Below, in pieces: positions 40,289 through 49,648 of a stretch of 64,000 bases of DNA. Under the pieces are notes generated by a model that worked only from the letters and a program-made list of their open reading frames with translations, searched no databases and had not been told where the DNA came from. Numbering within the stretch: position 1 is the first letter of the stretch; each line of letters starts with the position of its first letter. The DNA comes from Bifidobacterium myosotis (GTDB lineage: Bacteria > Actinomycetota > Actinomycetes > Actinomycetales > Bifidobacteriaceae), in contig NZ_MWWW01000003.1 in the NCBI RefSeq assembly GCF_002259745.1, forward strand, positions 1 to 64,000. The letters are read 5' to 3'. The translations under genes were made by a program, and so were the position numbers.

Positions 40289-41751
40289 TTTCCAACCGCT
40301 TTGCGGTATTCCTGATAGCCCTCGTTGTGTGCCAGGGCCTCATCGATGTCGGCCTCGCCTCGTGCGGCGAGCCAAGCGTACATGTCATCGTACAGATACG
40401 GATTCATGGCCAAGAACGCCAGCAGCTGGGGATGGCGCGCGATTTCGAACTGCAGTGCGAAATCCTGCGTGCGCTTGGCGTCGTCCGAGGTCAGGCCATC
40501 GACTTCGATGACCGGCTCCTGGGCCTTGAGCTCCCCCTTGGCCACACGGTCGAATACCGAACCGGGCTCGAAAGCCGGGGTATAGACGCCGGTGGCATCC
40601 GGATCGTCCTGTCCGCCCGCCGCGGTGACGCCGCCGGTCTGGGCTCCGGCCGGCTGGCTAGGCGACAAGTCGTCCTGCGGCGATGGGGAAGCCGCGGCAA
40701 CGATCGGCGAGGATGCCGAAACTGCCGATGCGGCGGACGACGCCGTTGATTCGGCGCTCTTCCGCTCTTCCGTGGGCGCCCCACCGGCCTGACGGTTGTC
40801 CGATGCGGCGCCGTTCGACGAGCCATCGGCGACATCATCGGACCGCGTCACAGCAGCAGCCGCCAACGCAGTAGCAGCCGACGACGCAGCAGCCGACGTA
40901 CGGACCACGGCATGGGCAATGGCGTCCACCGGGACCAATCCCGATGTCGCCGGACGCCCCGAGCCATGCGAGGTCTGCGGCACCACACGGGTCCGCTCGT
41001 CATGAGCCTGATTGGCGCCGGAACCATCCGGCGTGATGCCGGACCGGCCCGCGGCACCGGAAGCACCGGAGACGCCGGAATCATCGGACAAGGCGGATTG
41101 CGCGGGCTGTTCGTCAGATTGCGGATCGGACTGCTGGGACAGGGCGTCGGCGAACAGATCACGCGGCTTGGCAGGCTCCTGCTTGGTGGCGAGCTGCGGA
41201 ATGGCCAGACTGTCGAGTGCCAAGGCATCGGCGCGCACCTTGCGCTTGACCATGTCGGCGCTGAACATGGCGGTGGGTTCCCCGGCCCTTAAATCAAGAA
41301 TGTCGTCCACGGACATGTCGGCGGCGTCGGGTTCCTGCGGCGCCGCGCCGACGGCGTAGCCGAACAAGTTCTGCACCTGCGGGTGCTCGTCGGTGTCATC
41401 CGGCTCCTCGATGCGGATGAAATCCGCGGGAACGTCGCCGAACTGCATGCGCATCGGGGACGTGGGCAGGAGGAAATCGACGTCTTGAGGAAGACGCAGC
41501 AGGTCGCCGTTGTCCCGCACCACATAGGAGCCGTTGGTGGAACCGAGATCGCGCACATAGCCGGAACCGTTGTCCTTGACGCCGAACACGGCGTGACGCT
41601 TGGACATGGACTTGGTCTGGTCGACGATATCGACACGGGTATTGCCGTCATCGGCAAGGGGGCGTAACGGCTTGCGGCCTATCTCCACGCATTCGCCCGG
41701 TTTGACGCTGGCCTGATCGACGCCATTGATCCGCACCGTCCATTCACTCAC
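40285..41751 (-). CDS. FHA-domain protein
   Basis: About 488 residues. The N-terminal FHA domain contains VEIGRKPL, TKSMSKRHAVFGV and VRDLGSTNGSYVV, the conserved G-R, S-x-x-H and N-G phosphothreonine-binding residues. A disordered Ala/Ser/Pro/Asp-rich middle follows (about residues 130-400). A conserved C-terminal part FALQFEIARHPQLLAFLAMNPYLYDDMYAWLAARGEADID ends it. I prefer the GTG at 41751 with GGGAGG upstream; an ATG at 41796 is also in frame. It heads an overlapping operon, and probably reads Thr phosphorylation by a Ser/Thr kinase encoded elsewhere. Confidence 0.88.
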   Translation of the reverse strand: MSEWTVRINGVDQASVKPGECVEIGRKPLRPLADDGNTRVDIVDQTKSMSKRHAVFGVKDNGSGYVRDLGSTNGSYVVRDNGDLLRLPQDVDFLLPTSPMRMQFGDVPADFIRIEEPDDTDEHPQVQNLFGYAVGAAPQEPDAADMSVDDILDLRAGEPTAMFSADMVKRKVRADALALDSLAIPQLATKQEPAKPRDLFADALSQQSDPQSDEQPAQSALSDDSGVSGASGAAGRSGITPDGSGANQAHDERTRVVPQTSHGSGRPATSGLVPVDAIAHAVVRTSAAASSAATALAAAAVTRSDDVADGSSNGAASDNRQAGGAPTEERKSAESTASSAASAVSASSPIVAAASPSPQDDLSPSQPAGAQTGGVTAAGGQDDPDATGVYTPAFEPGSVFDRVAKGELKAQEPVIEVDGLTSDDAKRTQDFALQFEIARHPQLLAFLAMNPYLYDDMYAWLAARGEADIDEALAHNEGYQEYRKAVGK

Positions 41752-41928
41752 CGTGACTGCCTCCCTCAATACACTATTGGCCATACTACGTGCCATTGTG
41801 TCATCACTTCACGATTTTCGTCGGATTGAAGCGGCTTCAGCACGCAACTTCCGCCATTGCGCGCGATGACCCGCATGCTGCCTGTCCACAAGGGCGGGAC
41901 GGCCGGTGCGACGGCCTCACAATACGGG

Positions 41929-41962
41929 AAACCCCGCAACCTGAGCGCAGGTGCGGGGTCTC
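41929..41962 (-). terminator. Terminator of rplJL
   Basis: On the minus strand ACCCCGCACCTG...CAGGTTGCGGGGTTT forms a 12-bp stem with one mismatch, ending in TTT, about 40 nt after the rplL stop. Confidence 0.75.
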
Positions 41963-41999
41963 CAGAAAGCTTGGATGTGTGCGGCTGATGCCGCGCAAA

Positions 42000-42380
42000 T
42001 CACTTGAGCTCGACGGTGGCGCCAGCCTCTTCCAGCTGAGCCTTGGCCTTCTCGGCGTCTTCCTTCTTGGCCTTCTCCAGGACGGCCTTCGGAGCGCCGT
42101 CGACGACGGCCTTGGCCTCGGCCAGGCCGAGGTTGGTGATGGCGCGGACGGCCTTGATGACCTGGATCTTCTTGTCGCCAACGGCGGAGAGGATGACGTC
42201 GAACTCGTCCTTCTCCTCCTCAGCGGCGGCAGCGGCCGGAGCGGCAGCGGCAACAGCGGCGACCGGGGCGGCAGCCTCGACGTCGAACTTCTCCTCGAAG
42301 GCCTTCACGAACTCGGAGAGCTCGACCAGGGTCATCTCGCCGAAGGCTTCCAGCAGCTCATCGTTGGTGTACTTAGCCAT
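42000..42380 (-). CDS. rplL: Ribosomal protein bL12 (L7/L12)
   Basis: A 126-residue stalk protein. The N-terminal dimerisation part [31 protein letters not shown], an Ala/Pro hinge and the C-terminal globular domain ([39 protein letters not shown]) are all standard. It is second in the rplJ-rplL operon, 107 bp after rplJ. Confidence 0.98.
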   Translation of the reverse strand: MAKYTNDELLEAFGEMTLVELSEFVKAFEEKFDVEAAAPVAAVAAAAPAAAAAEEEKDEFDVILSAVGDKKIQVIKAVRAITNLGLAEAKAVVDGAPKAVLEKAKKEDAEKAKAQLEEAGATVELK

Positions 42381-42487
42381 TATGGCTTCCTTTCAAATCT
42401 TGGCGGCGGACGAAGTGGTAAATCCGCTGCCCAATAAACCTTTGTTTTGAATTATCGAAGCACCGATTCATGCCGCGAGGCACGCAA

Positions 42488-43009
42488 TCAGGCAGCCTTC
42501 TCCTGCTTTTCGCGCAGGGCATCGATCGTACGCACGGCCTTGGTAGGCAGAGCGTTGAACAGGTACGCGGCCTTGGCCATCGTAGCCTTGATGTCGCCGG
42601 CGAACTCGGCGAGCAGCTGCGGGCGGGACTTGAGGTCCGCCAGCTTCTTGGCACCCTCGGCATCGTAAACGGTACCGTCAGCGGCGGCACCCTTGATGAT
42701 AAGGGCCTTGTTGTCCTTGGCGAAGTCACGGATGATCTTCGCAGCCTCAATGAAGTCGCCCTTCACGAAGGTGATGGCGGTCGGGCCAGCGAGAATCTCA
42801 TCGAGACCCTCGATACCCGCTTCCTTGGCGGCGATGCGAGCCAGCGTGTTCTTAGCCACAGTGTAGGAAGTATCGCGGCCTAGCTTTTCGCGCAGATCGG
42901 AAATCTGCGGAACGGTAAGCCCGCGGTACTCGGTCAGGTAGACAGCGTCAGCGTTACGGAACTGCTCCGTAAGCTGCGCGACCACCGCTTCCTTTTCGGG
43001 CCTCTTCAT
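42488..43009 (-). CDS. rplJ: Ribosomal protein uL10
   Basis: A 173-residue base of the ribosomal stalk. RPEKEAVVAQLTEQFRNADAVYLTEYRGLTV opens it as in actinobacterial L10, and the C-terminal helix that binds L12 follows. Expression is likely controlled by L10(L12)4 binding its own leader RNA, which is visible upstream. Confidence 0.97.
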   Translation of the reverse strand: MKRPEKEAVVAQLTEQFRNADAVYLTEYRGLTVPQISDLREKLGRDTSYTVAKNTLARIAAKEAGIEGLDEILAGPTAITFVKGDFIEAAKIIRDFAKDNKALIIKGAAADGTVYDAEGAKKLADLKSRPQLLAEFAGDIKATMAKAAYLFNALPTKAVRTIDALREKQEKAA

Positions 43010-43059
43010 GGCGTTCCTTCCTTAGTCGGCCGTTGACTTTCCAGTCGGGAACGCTTGGC

Positions 43060-43150
43060 AGGGCAATAAAAAAGCCCTGCGCACAGGCAGAGCAACATAA
43101 TCTCGCAAGTAGCTGACTTGCTAGCCCTTGACGGGCTTACATCTCTCAAC
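43060..43150 (-). promoter_or_regulatory. L10-type ribosomal leader with attenuator
   Basis: On the minus strand GGTTGAGAGATGTAAGCCC opens the leader, then an AGCCC-GTCAA-GGGCT hairpin (43123-43137). A second stem GCCTG-TGCG-CAGGGC (43074-43088) is followed by TTTTTTAT, i.e. a terminator, 50-60 nt before rplJ. This is the arrangement of L10 autoregulatory leaders. Confidence 0.78.
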
Positions 43151-43332
43151 CTGCGCTGGCTTGGCGAACCAAACTTCGGAAGCACGCTCACACATGCCTC
43201 AACCAACGGTCTGTGGTTTACGAAGGGATAGATTACGACCGACCGCCGACAAGCACAATCCGGGCGTGTCGCACCCGTCATGTGGTCGCCAAGGCACCGT
43301 CGCTCAGGCTGTAGTGACCGCAACCAATATCC

Positions 43333-43432
43333 TGCGTCAGAAATTCGTTGGCGAAATGGATACCCCCTCAGCCACACTTCGCGGGCCAGCTCTTCCCTCA
43401 CAAGGGAAGCCCATCAACGAACCACTGACGCA
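43333..43432. mobile_element. 100-bp MITE-like element
   Basis: Terminal inverted repeats TGCGTCAGnnnTTCGTTG (43333-43350) and its complement (43415-43432) match at 15 of 18 positions. The core CCCCTCAGCCACACTTCG and GCGGGCCAGCTCTTCC is shared with 2467-2540 and, more loosely, 12645-12760. It has no coding capacity. Confidence 0.75.
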
Positions 43433-43531
43433 GCACACCAGAAACCGGGATGGAGGCTGCAACCACTACCCCAGGTACAAACGCCAAATCGGATACAACC
43501 GTTCAACCGTCGCAACCGTTACCACCAACCA

Positions 43532-44338
43532 CTACAAAGTCGCGGCGTATTGGGCCACGGAGGCGGTGACCTCCTTGAGATAGTCCAGTGAGCGGCGCCA
43601 ATGGCCGGGAACCTCGATGGAGTGATTGGCGTCCGGGTATTCATGGACGTGCGGGGTCAGGGCGTTGGCGCGGATGCGGTCATAGAACGGATCGGCGGTG
43701 CCGGCGCACACCAAGGGGGCCGGACCGGGGTACCGGGAACCGACGGTGTGTTCGGTGTGTTCGGAGCGGATGACCTGGGCGGCCACCTCCACCGACGGCG
43801 CCTCCATCTCGCTCATGATGTCGTCCCCCACTGCAGGCACCGGAATCACCCGTGCGGAAGGGTCGAAATCGGCATGGTGCAGCACCGGAGTCAGCAGCAC
43901 GAACGGCAGACCGTAATGCGCGGCGACATGCGGATAGGTCATCGTGGTGAGGGACTTGCCGATAAGCAACATGCGCGGGGCATCAGTGGAAGTCCCGGGA
44001 ACGACGGTCGCAGCGGCGGAACCGTCATCTTGTTGTGCCTCAGTATGATCGCCGCCCTTCTTGCCGCCACTCACGGATGACACCCAACCGTCGATGGCCT
44101 CATTGAGCACCGGAATCACCGTGGACAGGTCGTCGGAAGCGTTGCGCACATTCATGCGGTCGATGCGCCAGCCGGCTTCGACCAACGCCTGCGCCGACCA
44201 GTAGAGCAGCGGGCGATCGCAGTTGTAGCCGGTGCCCGGCATAAGCAGCACACGGCCACGTTCCTGACCGGGCTTGACGGTGTTCTTCCTCCAGGAGGTT
44301 ATGCTCACTTCCACTGCTGGTTTCGTACCCTGCGCCAT
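43532..44338 (-). CDS. Alpha/beta-hydrolase-like protein
   Basis: A 268-residue cytoplasmic protein. GRVLLMPGTGYNCDRPLLYWSAQALVEAGWRIDRMN resembles the first strand and oxyanion region of alpha/beta hydrolases. MLLIGKSLTTMTYPHVAAHYGLPFVLLTPVL replaces the usual G-x-S-x-G elbow with GKSLT. LVCAGTADPFYDRIRA supplies the Asp and YPDANHSIEVPGHWRRSL the His. I start at 44338 where GGAGCGGGAAG precedes the ATG; the frame runs on to 44557. The substrate is unknown. Confidence 0.75.
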   Translation of the reverse strand: MAQGTKPAVEVSITSWRKNTVKPGQERGRVLLMPGTGYNCDRPLLYWSAQALVEAGWRIDRMNVRNASDDLSTVIPVLNEAIDGWVSSVSGGKKGGDHTEAQQDDGSAAATVVPGTSTDAPRMLLIGKSLTTMTYPHVAAHYGLPFVLLTPVLHHADFDPSARVIPVPAVGDDIMSEMEAPSVEVAAQVIRSEHTEHTVGSRYPGPAPLVCAGTADPFYDRIRANALTPHVHEYPDANHSIEVPGHWRRSLDYLKEVTASVAQYAATL

Positions 44339-44811
44339 ACTTCCCGCTCCTTTACGCTTCCTTATATATGCGGTATATGCGTCACGCGCCACACGAACCA
44401 CGGACCACACCGGCGGCTGATGCGTCGGCTGATGTTCGCCGCGTCTTCCAGTGCAAAGTCTAGTGCGCCCATCCCCTATTCCGGCTAGGCATCCGCATGG
44501 CATCCCGAATATGCCGCCACCCTGACCGGCGGTCATGAATTCTGGCCAGGCGCCCACATGACATCCGGCCGGCGTCCTCCCCTCACTGGGTCGCAGCCAC
44601 CGGTCAGCCCGTCAGACACCAACATGGCCGACGATTCCGCGTTATAAACACAGGTTATAATCATCGACGGTTCTGATCGGGTGTGCGGTACCGGACGTGT
44701 GCCGTCCAGGCCGATCAGGGCGAGTCGCAATTCTCGCCGGGGCCCGTCGCGCGACGACCATGCTGCGCGGCCAACAACAAGCCCCGCACAACCCAAGGAA
44801 GTAGAGAAGTA
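44339..44811. other. Divergent intergenic region before the purine permease
   Basis: The 473 bp hold no gene. GTTATAA occurs twice, separated by ACACAG (44640-44659), and may form promoter or operator elements for the permease. I did not recognise a purine riboswitch. Confidence 0.5.
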
Positions 44812-46206
44812 ATGGAGAAATTCTTCCATTTGAAGGAGAACGGCACGACCGCCTCGACTGAGATCCTGGCCGGTCTGACCACCTTCTTCGCGATGGCGTA
44901 CATCATCGTCGTCAACCCGCAGATTCTGTCCCAGACCGGTATGCCGTGGGGCGGCGTCTTCCTGGCCACCATCATCGCGGCCATCATCGGCACCCTGGTC
45001 ATGGGCCTGTTCGCCAATGTTCCGTACGCGCAGGCCGCCGGCATGGGCCTCAACGCGTTCTTCACCTACACGGTGTGCTTCGGTCTGGGCTTCACCTGGC
45101 AGCAGACCCTGTGCATGGTCTTCCTGTGCGGCCTGATCAACATCGTCATCACGGTCACCAAGATCCGCAAGATGATCATCATGGCCATCCCGGTGGTGCT
45201 GCAGCAGGCCATCGGCGGCGGCATCGGCCTGTTCGTGGCGTACGTGGGCATGCTCAACGTCGGTCTCATCAAGTTCACCCCGGGTGACCCGAAGGCCGCG
45301 GCCGAGGGCGGTGCCGTGGCCGCTACCCCTGGTCTCGCCACGTTCGACGACAAGGTGCTGTGGGTCTTCCTGATTGGCCTGCTGCTCGCCGTGATCTTCA
45401 CGGTGCTCAAGGTCAAGGGCGGACTGCTGCTGGCCATCGCCATCACCACCGTAGCGGGCATCCCGTTCGGCGTGACCAACTTCGGCTCCTCGGTCTCCAT
45501 CTCCGAAACCTTCTCCCAGCTGCCGCAGACCTTCGGCGCGATCTTCTCCGCCGAGGGCTTCCCCGCACTGTTCTCCGACCCGGCCAAGCTGCCGCTCGTG
45601 ATCGTGACGATCTTCGCGTTCTCCATGTCCGATACCTTCGACACGCTGGGCACGTTCATCGGCACCGGCCGCCGCACCGGCATCTTCTCCCTTGAGGATG
45701 AGAAGGCCCTCGAGAACGGTTCCGGCTTCTCCTCCAAGATGGACAAGGCCCTGTTCGCCGACTCCATCGCCACCTCGATCGGCGCCATCTGCGGCACCTC
45801 GAACACCACGACCTACGTGGAATCCTCCGCCGGCATCGCGGCGGGCGGCCGCACCGGTCTGACCTCCGTGGTGGTGGCGATCTGCTTCGCGCTGTCCGCG
45901 TTCCTCGCCCCGGTGGTTTCCGCCGTGCCGTCCGCGGCCACCGCAGGCGTTCTGGTGATCGTCGGCTGCATGATGGCCGCATCCCTGAAGGAAGTCGACT
46001 GGGCCGACATCACCGAAGCCATCCCGGCGTTCTTCGCCGCCGTGTTCATGGCGTTCTCCTACTCCATCTCCTACGGCATCGCCGGCGGTTTCATCATGTA
46101 CTGCATCGTGATGACCTGCAAGGGCAAGGCCAAGCAGGTGCACCCGATCCTGTGGATCGTCTCCGTGCTGTTCATTCTGGACTTCGTGTGCATGGCGATT
46201 CTGTAA
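44812..46206 (+). CDS. Purine (adenine/guanine/hypoxanthine) permease, AzgA-like
   Basis: A 464-residue permease of the NCS2/AzgA group, with 12-14 helices. EILAGLTTFFAMAYIIVVNPQIL is the TM1 signature. AQAAGMGLNAFFTYTVCFGLG, the conserved FSDTFDTLGTFIGTGRRTG and SNTTTYVESSAGIAAGGRTGL are all present. It takes up purine bases by proton symport. The ATG at 44812 has AAGGAAG upstream; the frame extends further but those residues lack the family pattern. Confidence 0.93.
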   Translation: MEKFFHLKENGTTASTEILAGLTTFFAMAYIIVVNPQILSQTGMPWGGVFLATIIAAIIGTLVMGLFANVPYAQAAGMGLNAFFTYTVCFGLGFTWQQTLCMVFLCGLINIVITVTKIRKMIIMAIPVVLQQAIGGGIGLFVAYVGMLNVGLIKFTPGDPKAAAEGGAVAATPGLATFDDKVLWVFLIGLLLAVIFTVLKVKGGLLLAIAITTVAGIPFGVTNFGSSVSISETFSQLPQTFGAIFSAEGFPALFSDPAKLPLVIVTIFAFSMSDTFDTLGTFIGTGRRTGIFSLEDEKALENGSGFSSKMDKALFADSIATSIGAICGTSNTTTYVESSAGIAAGGRTGLTSVVVAICFALSAFLAPVVSAVPSAATAGVLVIVGCMMAASLKEVDWADITEAIPAFFAAVFMAFSYSISYGIAGGFIMYCIVMTCKGKAKQVHPILWIVSVLFILDFVCMAIL

Positions 46207-46251
46207 CGGATCTCGCGCTGATGGCGTAAGCCGTCTTCGCGATTCATGATT

Positions 46252-46283
46252 GGGCCCCGCATCGGTTCTTCGGTGCGGGGCCC
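46252..46283 (+). terminator. Hairpin after the purine permease gene
   Basis: GGGCCCCGCA (46252-46261) pairs perfectly with TGCGGGGCCC (46274-46283), 45 nt after the stop; no T tract. Confidence 0.6.
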
Positions 46284-46425
46284 TGCCGTATCCCGGGGTG
46301 GGTTGGAGCTTGAACCGGCGAGCGAGGTCGTCAGCGGAGTTCCGTATCCGCAGGGTGGGTTGACTCCCCGCTGCTCCCTGCTGCTCATGGCGATAGCTGC
46401 TCATGGCGTCCCCATCTCCCCCTCA

Positions 46426-46600
46426 GCGTCCGTTTCCTACCAGAACAGTGTCACTTCTGGTAGAAAACGGACGCAATAAGCCCTCTCAGCGGGCGTTTCC
46501 TACCAGAGCCAGCCCTCTTCTGGTAGAAAACAGCCGCTGAGCCGACTATCAGCGGGCGTTTTCTACCAAGAGCAAAAGCCTTCTGGTAGAAAACGGCCGC
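46426..46600. repeat. Three tandem hairpins, 63-bp period
   Basis: Each hairpin has about 20-bp arms of the type GCG(T/G)(C/G)CGTTT(C/T)CTACCAGA / TTCTGGTAGAAAAC, with variable 9-17 nt loops. The left arms begin at 46426, 46489 and 46552, exactly 63 bp apart. The array lies between convergent genes, but each side also has its own simple hairpin. Confidence 0.92.
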
Positions 46601-46660
46601 CAACCGCCACCCCGCCACGCCACACCGCCACCCTCAGCGTCCGGTTTTGGGGGAACAACG

Positions 46661-46710
46661 CGGAAAGCCCCGCACAGCGGTGCGAATGCACTGCCATACG
46701 GGGCTTTCCG
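46661..46710 (-). terminator. Terminator of the pst operon
   Basis: CGGAAAGCCCCG (46661-46672) and CGGGGCTTTCCG (46699-46710) are perfectly complementary, 35 nt after the pstB stop. Confidence 0.75.
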
Positions 46711-46744
46711 ACTTGATAGGGGGACGGCTCGTCGCGTCGCGCGA

Positions 46745-47524
46745 TCAGCCGAAACGGCCGGAGATGTAGCGCTCGGCCTCAGCGTTCTGCGGGTTGTTGA
46801 ACATCGTGGTGGTGTCCGAGAAGTACTCGAGGTGGCCCGGCTGGCCCACGGCCTTCAGGTTGAAGAAGGCGGTGTAGTCGGCGATACGGGCGGCCTGCTG
46901 CATGTTGTGGGTCACGATCACGATGGTGTAGTCGCTCTTGAGCTCGTTGATCAGATCCTCAACGGCGAGCGTGGAAATCGGGTCGAGGGCGGAGCAAGGC
47001 TCATCCATGAGCACCACCTGCGGGTGGACGGCCACGGCGCGGGCGATGCACAGACGCTGCTGCTGACCACCGGACAGACCGATGCCGGGGTTGTCCAGAC
47101 GATCCTTGACCTCGTTCCAGAGGTTGGCGCCACGCAGGGCCCACTCAACCAAGTCATCGGCGTCAGACTTGCTGAGGTGCTTGTTGTTCAGACGCACACC
47201 GGCCAGCACGTTCTCACGAATGGACATGGTCGGGAACGGGTTCGGGCGCTGGAAGACCATGCCGACGTCACGACGGACGGAGACGGGGTCCACGTCCTTG
47301 TCGTACAGGTTCTTGCCCTCGAGCAGCACCTCGCCCTCGACATGAGCGCCGGGGATGAGCTCGTGCATACGGTCGAGCGTGCGCAGCACGGTGGACTTGC
47401 CGCAGCCGGAGGGGCCGATGAAGGCGGTGACCTTGTTGGCCTCGATGTTGATGTTCACATCCTCCACGGCCAGGAAGTCGCCGTAGTAGATGTTCTCGTG
47501 GTTGACGTCAATACGTTGTCCCAT
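46745..47524 (-). CDS. pstB: Phosphate ABC transporter ATPase
   Basis: A 259-residue ABC ATPase. Walker [15 protein letters not shown], the PstB-specific [20 protein letters not shown] and [15 protein letters not shown], the ABC signature [14 protein letters not shown] and Walker [14 protein letters not shown] are intact. It powers high-affinity phosphate uptake with PstCA. It is the last gene of pstSCAB, 33 bp after pstA. Confidence 0.97.
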   Translation of the reverse strand: MGQRIDVNHENIYYGDFLAVEDVNINIEANKVTAFIGPSGCGKSTVLRTLDRMHELIPGAHVEGEVLLEGKNLYDKDVDPVSVRRDVGMVFQRPNPFPTMSIRENVLAGVRLNNKHLSKSDADDLVEWALRGANLWNEVKDRLDNPGIGLSGGQQQRLCIARAVAVHPQVVLMDEPCSALDPISTLAVEDLINELKSDYTIVIVTHNMQQAARIADYTAFFNLKAVGQPGHLEYFSDTTTMFNNPQNAEAERYISGRFG

Positions 47525-47557
47525 GATGTTTCCTTTTGTTCCTTGAAATTCGAACGA

Positions 47558-48553
47558 TTAGCGCTCGGTCTTGACGGCGAAGATCTTCGCCACCAGACGG
47601 CCGATGAGGTTCAGGACCAGCACGATGATGATCAGCACGAGGGCTGCGGCCCAAGCGCGCTCCATCGGGATGGTGGGCACGCAGGAGGCATCGGCGTTGG
47701 CCGGGCAGTTGGCGTTGAGCTTGGCGTACTCCTGATAGACGTACACAGGCAGGGTGGTCATCTGTCCGGAGAACAGGTTCACGTTGGTGCTGGAGATGTA
47801 GCCGGCGGTCATGAGCAGAGGCGCGGTCTCACCGATCACACGGGCGATGGCGAGGATGCAGCCGGAGACGATGCCCGGCAGAGCGGTGTGCAGCACGATC
47901 TTGGTGATCGTGCGCTGCTTGGTGACGCCGAGGGCCAGAGAGGCCTCACGCAGGTCGTTCGGGACGATCTTGAGCATCTCTTCGCAGGACTTCACCACGG
48001 TAGGCAGCATCAGCAGGGACAATGCCACGGAACCTTCGATACCGTTGATGGTACCGGGGCCGAACACGATGGTGAACATCGAGAATGCGAACAAACCGGC
48101 GACGATGGAAGGAATACCGCTCATCACATCGACCAGCAGGGAGATGGTCATGGCCAGCTTGCCGCCGTGCGCGTACTCGACGAGGTACACGGCGCACATG
48201 ATGCCGATCGGGATGGAGATGAGCATTGCACCGCCGGTGATCTCCAGCGTACCGATGATGGCGTGGAGCACACCACCGTAGCCGCCGGACACGGTCGGGT
48301 TACCACCGACCACACCGGTCATGTTGTAGCTCAGGAAGTTGAGGTTCAGACGCTTGAGACCGTTGAACAGCGTGGTCCACAGCACGGAGACCAGCGGGAT
48401 GCAGGCGATGACGAAGGCCAGGGCGATCAGGCCGGTCATGAACTGGTCCCACACCTTACGGCGCTTCTCGGTGCTGGGCTTGACGCGGAACTTGTCGAAG
48501 TCGATGACGGGCGCGCCGTCGAGATTGCTCTTCTTTGCTGCTTCAGCCATCAT
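47558..48553 (-). CDS. pstA: Phosphate ABC transporter permease PstA
   Basis: A 331-residue permease with six membrane helices. GGVLHAIIGTLEITGGAMLISIPIGI and the cytoplasmic EAA-like loop LREASLALGVTKQRTITKIVL place it in the family. Its ATG overlaps the pstC stop by 4 nt, so the two subunits are translationally coupled. Between helices it has an external loop with Cys/Asn-Pro residues (NANCPANADASCVPT), which could form a disulfide. Confidence 0.95.
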   Translation of the reverse strand: MMAEAAKKSNLDGAPVIDFDKFRVKPSTEKRRKVWDQFMTGLIALAFVIACIPLVSVLWTTLFNGLKRLNLNFLSYNMTGVVGGNPTVSGGYGGVLHAIIGTLEITGGAMLISIPIGIMCAVYLVEYAHGGKLAMTISLLVDVMSGIPSIVAGLFAFSMFTIVFGPGTINGIEGSVALSLLMLPTVVKSCEEMLKIVPNDLREASLALGVTKQRTITKIVLHTALPGIVSGCILAIARVIGETAPLLMTAGYISSTNVNLFSGQMTTLPVYVYQEYAKLNANCPANADASCVPTIPMERAWAAALVLIIIVLVLNLIGRLVAKIFAVKTER

Positions 48554-49503
48554 GCACTCGCTTTCTCGGTGATCTTACGCGCAGCGTAGTTGACCACGAA
48601 GGTGATGAGGAACAGGATAAGACCGGTTCCGATCAGGGCCGACACACCAAGATCGTTGGCTTCAGGGTACTGAGCGGCGATGTTGGCGGCGATGGTCTGG
48701 TTCTGCGAGGCCTGGAGAAGGAACACGGAGTAGAGGTAACCCGGGGACAGAATCATCAAGACGGCCATCGTCTCACCAAGTGCACGACCGAGGGCCAGCA
48801 TGGAGGCGGACACGATGCCGGACTTGCCGAACGGCAGCACGGCCAGCTTGATCATTTCCCACTTGGTGGCGCCGAGACCGTAGGCGGCCTCCTGCTGGAG
48901 GCTCGGGGTCTGCTGGAAGATATCACGCGACATGGAGGTGATGATCGGCAGCACCATAACGGCCAGCACGACGGCCACGGTACCGACCGTACGCTGCGGG
49001 TTGGCGGCCGGGCCACGGAAGAGCGGAATCCAACCGAGGTAGGTGGCCACCCAGTTCCAGAACGGGTAGATGGCGGGCACCAGAATCAGACCACCCCAAA
49101 GACCGTAGATTACGGAGGGGATGGCGGCGAGCAAGTCGATGACGTAGCTCAGACCGGTGGCCACCTTCTTGGGGGCGTAATGCGAAATGAACAGTGCGAT
49201 GCCGATGGAGATGAAGAAGGCGATCAGCAGGGCGAGGATGGAGACCAGCACGGTACCGAACAGCATCGGCAGCACGTAGAACCAGAAGTTGTCGGTCCTG
49301 CCACCGGAAAGTCCAGAGATGGTTTCCTTGTTCGCGGCCTGATCACCGCCGATAAGCGGCCATGCACGGAAGAACAGGAAGAGGAACACAGCAGCCAGGA
49401 CGACCAGAATCAGGATGCCGCAGGCATATGCGATGCCCTTGAACACCTTGTCGGCCGTTTTGCCGCCAGCCGGTGCCATGACCGGTTTGTCTTGCGAGCT
49501 CAC
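48550..49503 (-). CDS. pstC: Phosphate ABC transporter permease PstC
   Basis: A 317-residue permease with six helices. MLFGTVLVSILALLIAFFISIGIALFISHYAP and the loop LQQEAAYGLGATKWEMIKLAVL (EAA motif) are diagnostic. It begins with GTG at 49503, with AAGGAG upstream. It follows pstS after 145 bp that contain a strong hairpin. Confidence 0.95.
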   Translation of the reverse strand: MSSQDKPVMAPAGGKTADKVFKGIAYACGILILVVLAAVFLFLFFRAWPLIGGDQAANKETISGLSGGRTDNFWFYVLPMLFGTVLVSILALLIAFFISIGIALFISHYAPKKVATGLSYVIDLLAAIPSVIYGLWGGLILVPAIYPFWNWVATYLGWIPLFRGPAANPQRTVGTVAVVLAVMVLPIITSMSRDIFQQTPSLQQEAAYGLGATKWEMIKLAVLPFGKSGIVSASMLALGRALGETMAVLMILSPGYLYSVFLLQASQNQTIAANIAAQYPEANDLGVSALIGTGLILFLITFVVNYAARKITEKASA

Positions 49504-49556
49504 GAATGCTCCTTAATGGATGATGGATAAATTGCCGTATTCGAGGTCCAGACCCG

Positions 49557-49595
49557 CCACAAGCCGCAACCGTTTCACACGACTGCGGCTTGTGG
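49557..49595 (-). promoter_or_regulatory. Intercistronic hairpin between pstS and pstC
   Basis: CCACAAGCCGCA (49557-49568) and TGCGGCTTGTGG (49584-49595) form a perfect 12-bp stem between the genes. It probably stabilises the pstS part of the transcript or reduces read-through, so that the binding protein is made in excess. Confidence 0.65.
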
Positions 49596-49648
49596 AGTTT
49601 CACATGATTCGGTTATGAATCAGGCGAGGTGGTCTGGGAACCGCGTCA

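Larger units (their letters stand above)
43010..43531. other. rplJ leader and upstream intergenic region
   Basis: The 522 bp hold the L10 leader (43055-43150) and a 100-bp MITE-like element (43333-43432). I found no gene; the rplJ promoter should lie between about 43150 and 43330. Confidence 0.6.
46207..46744. other. Purine permease / pstB convergent intergenic region
   Basis: The 538 bp hold a hairpin (46252-46283) behind the permease, three tandem hairpins (46426-46600) and the pst terminator (46661-46710). No gene. Confidence 0.7.
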
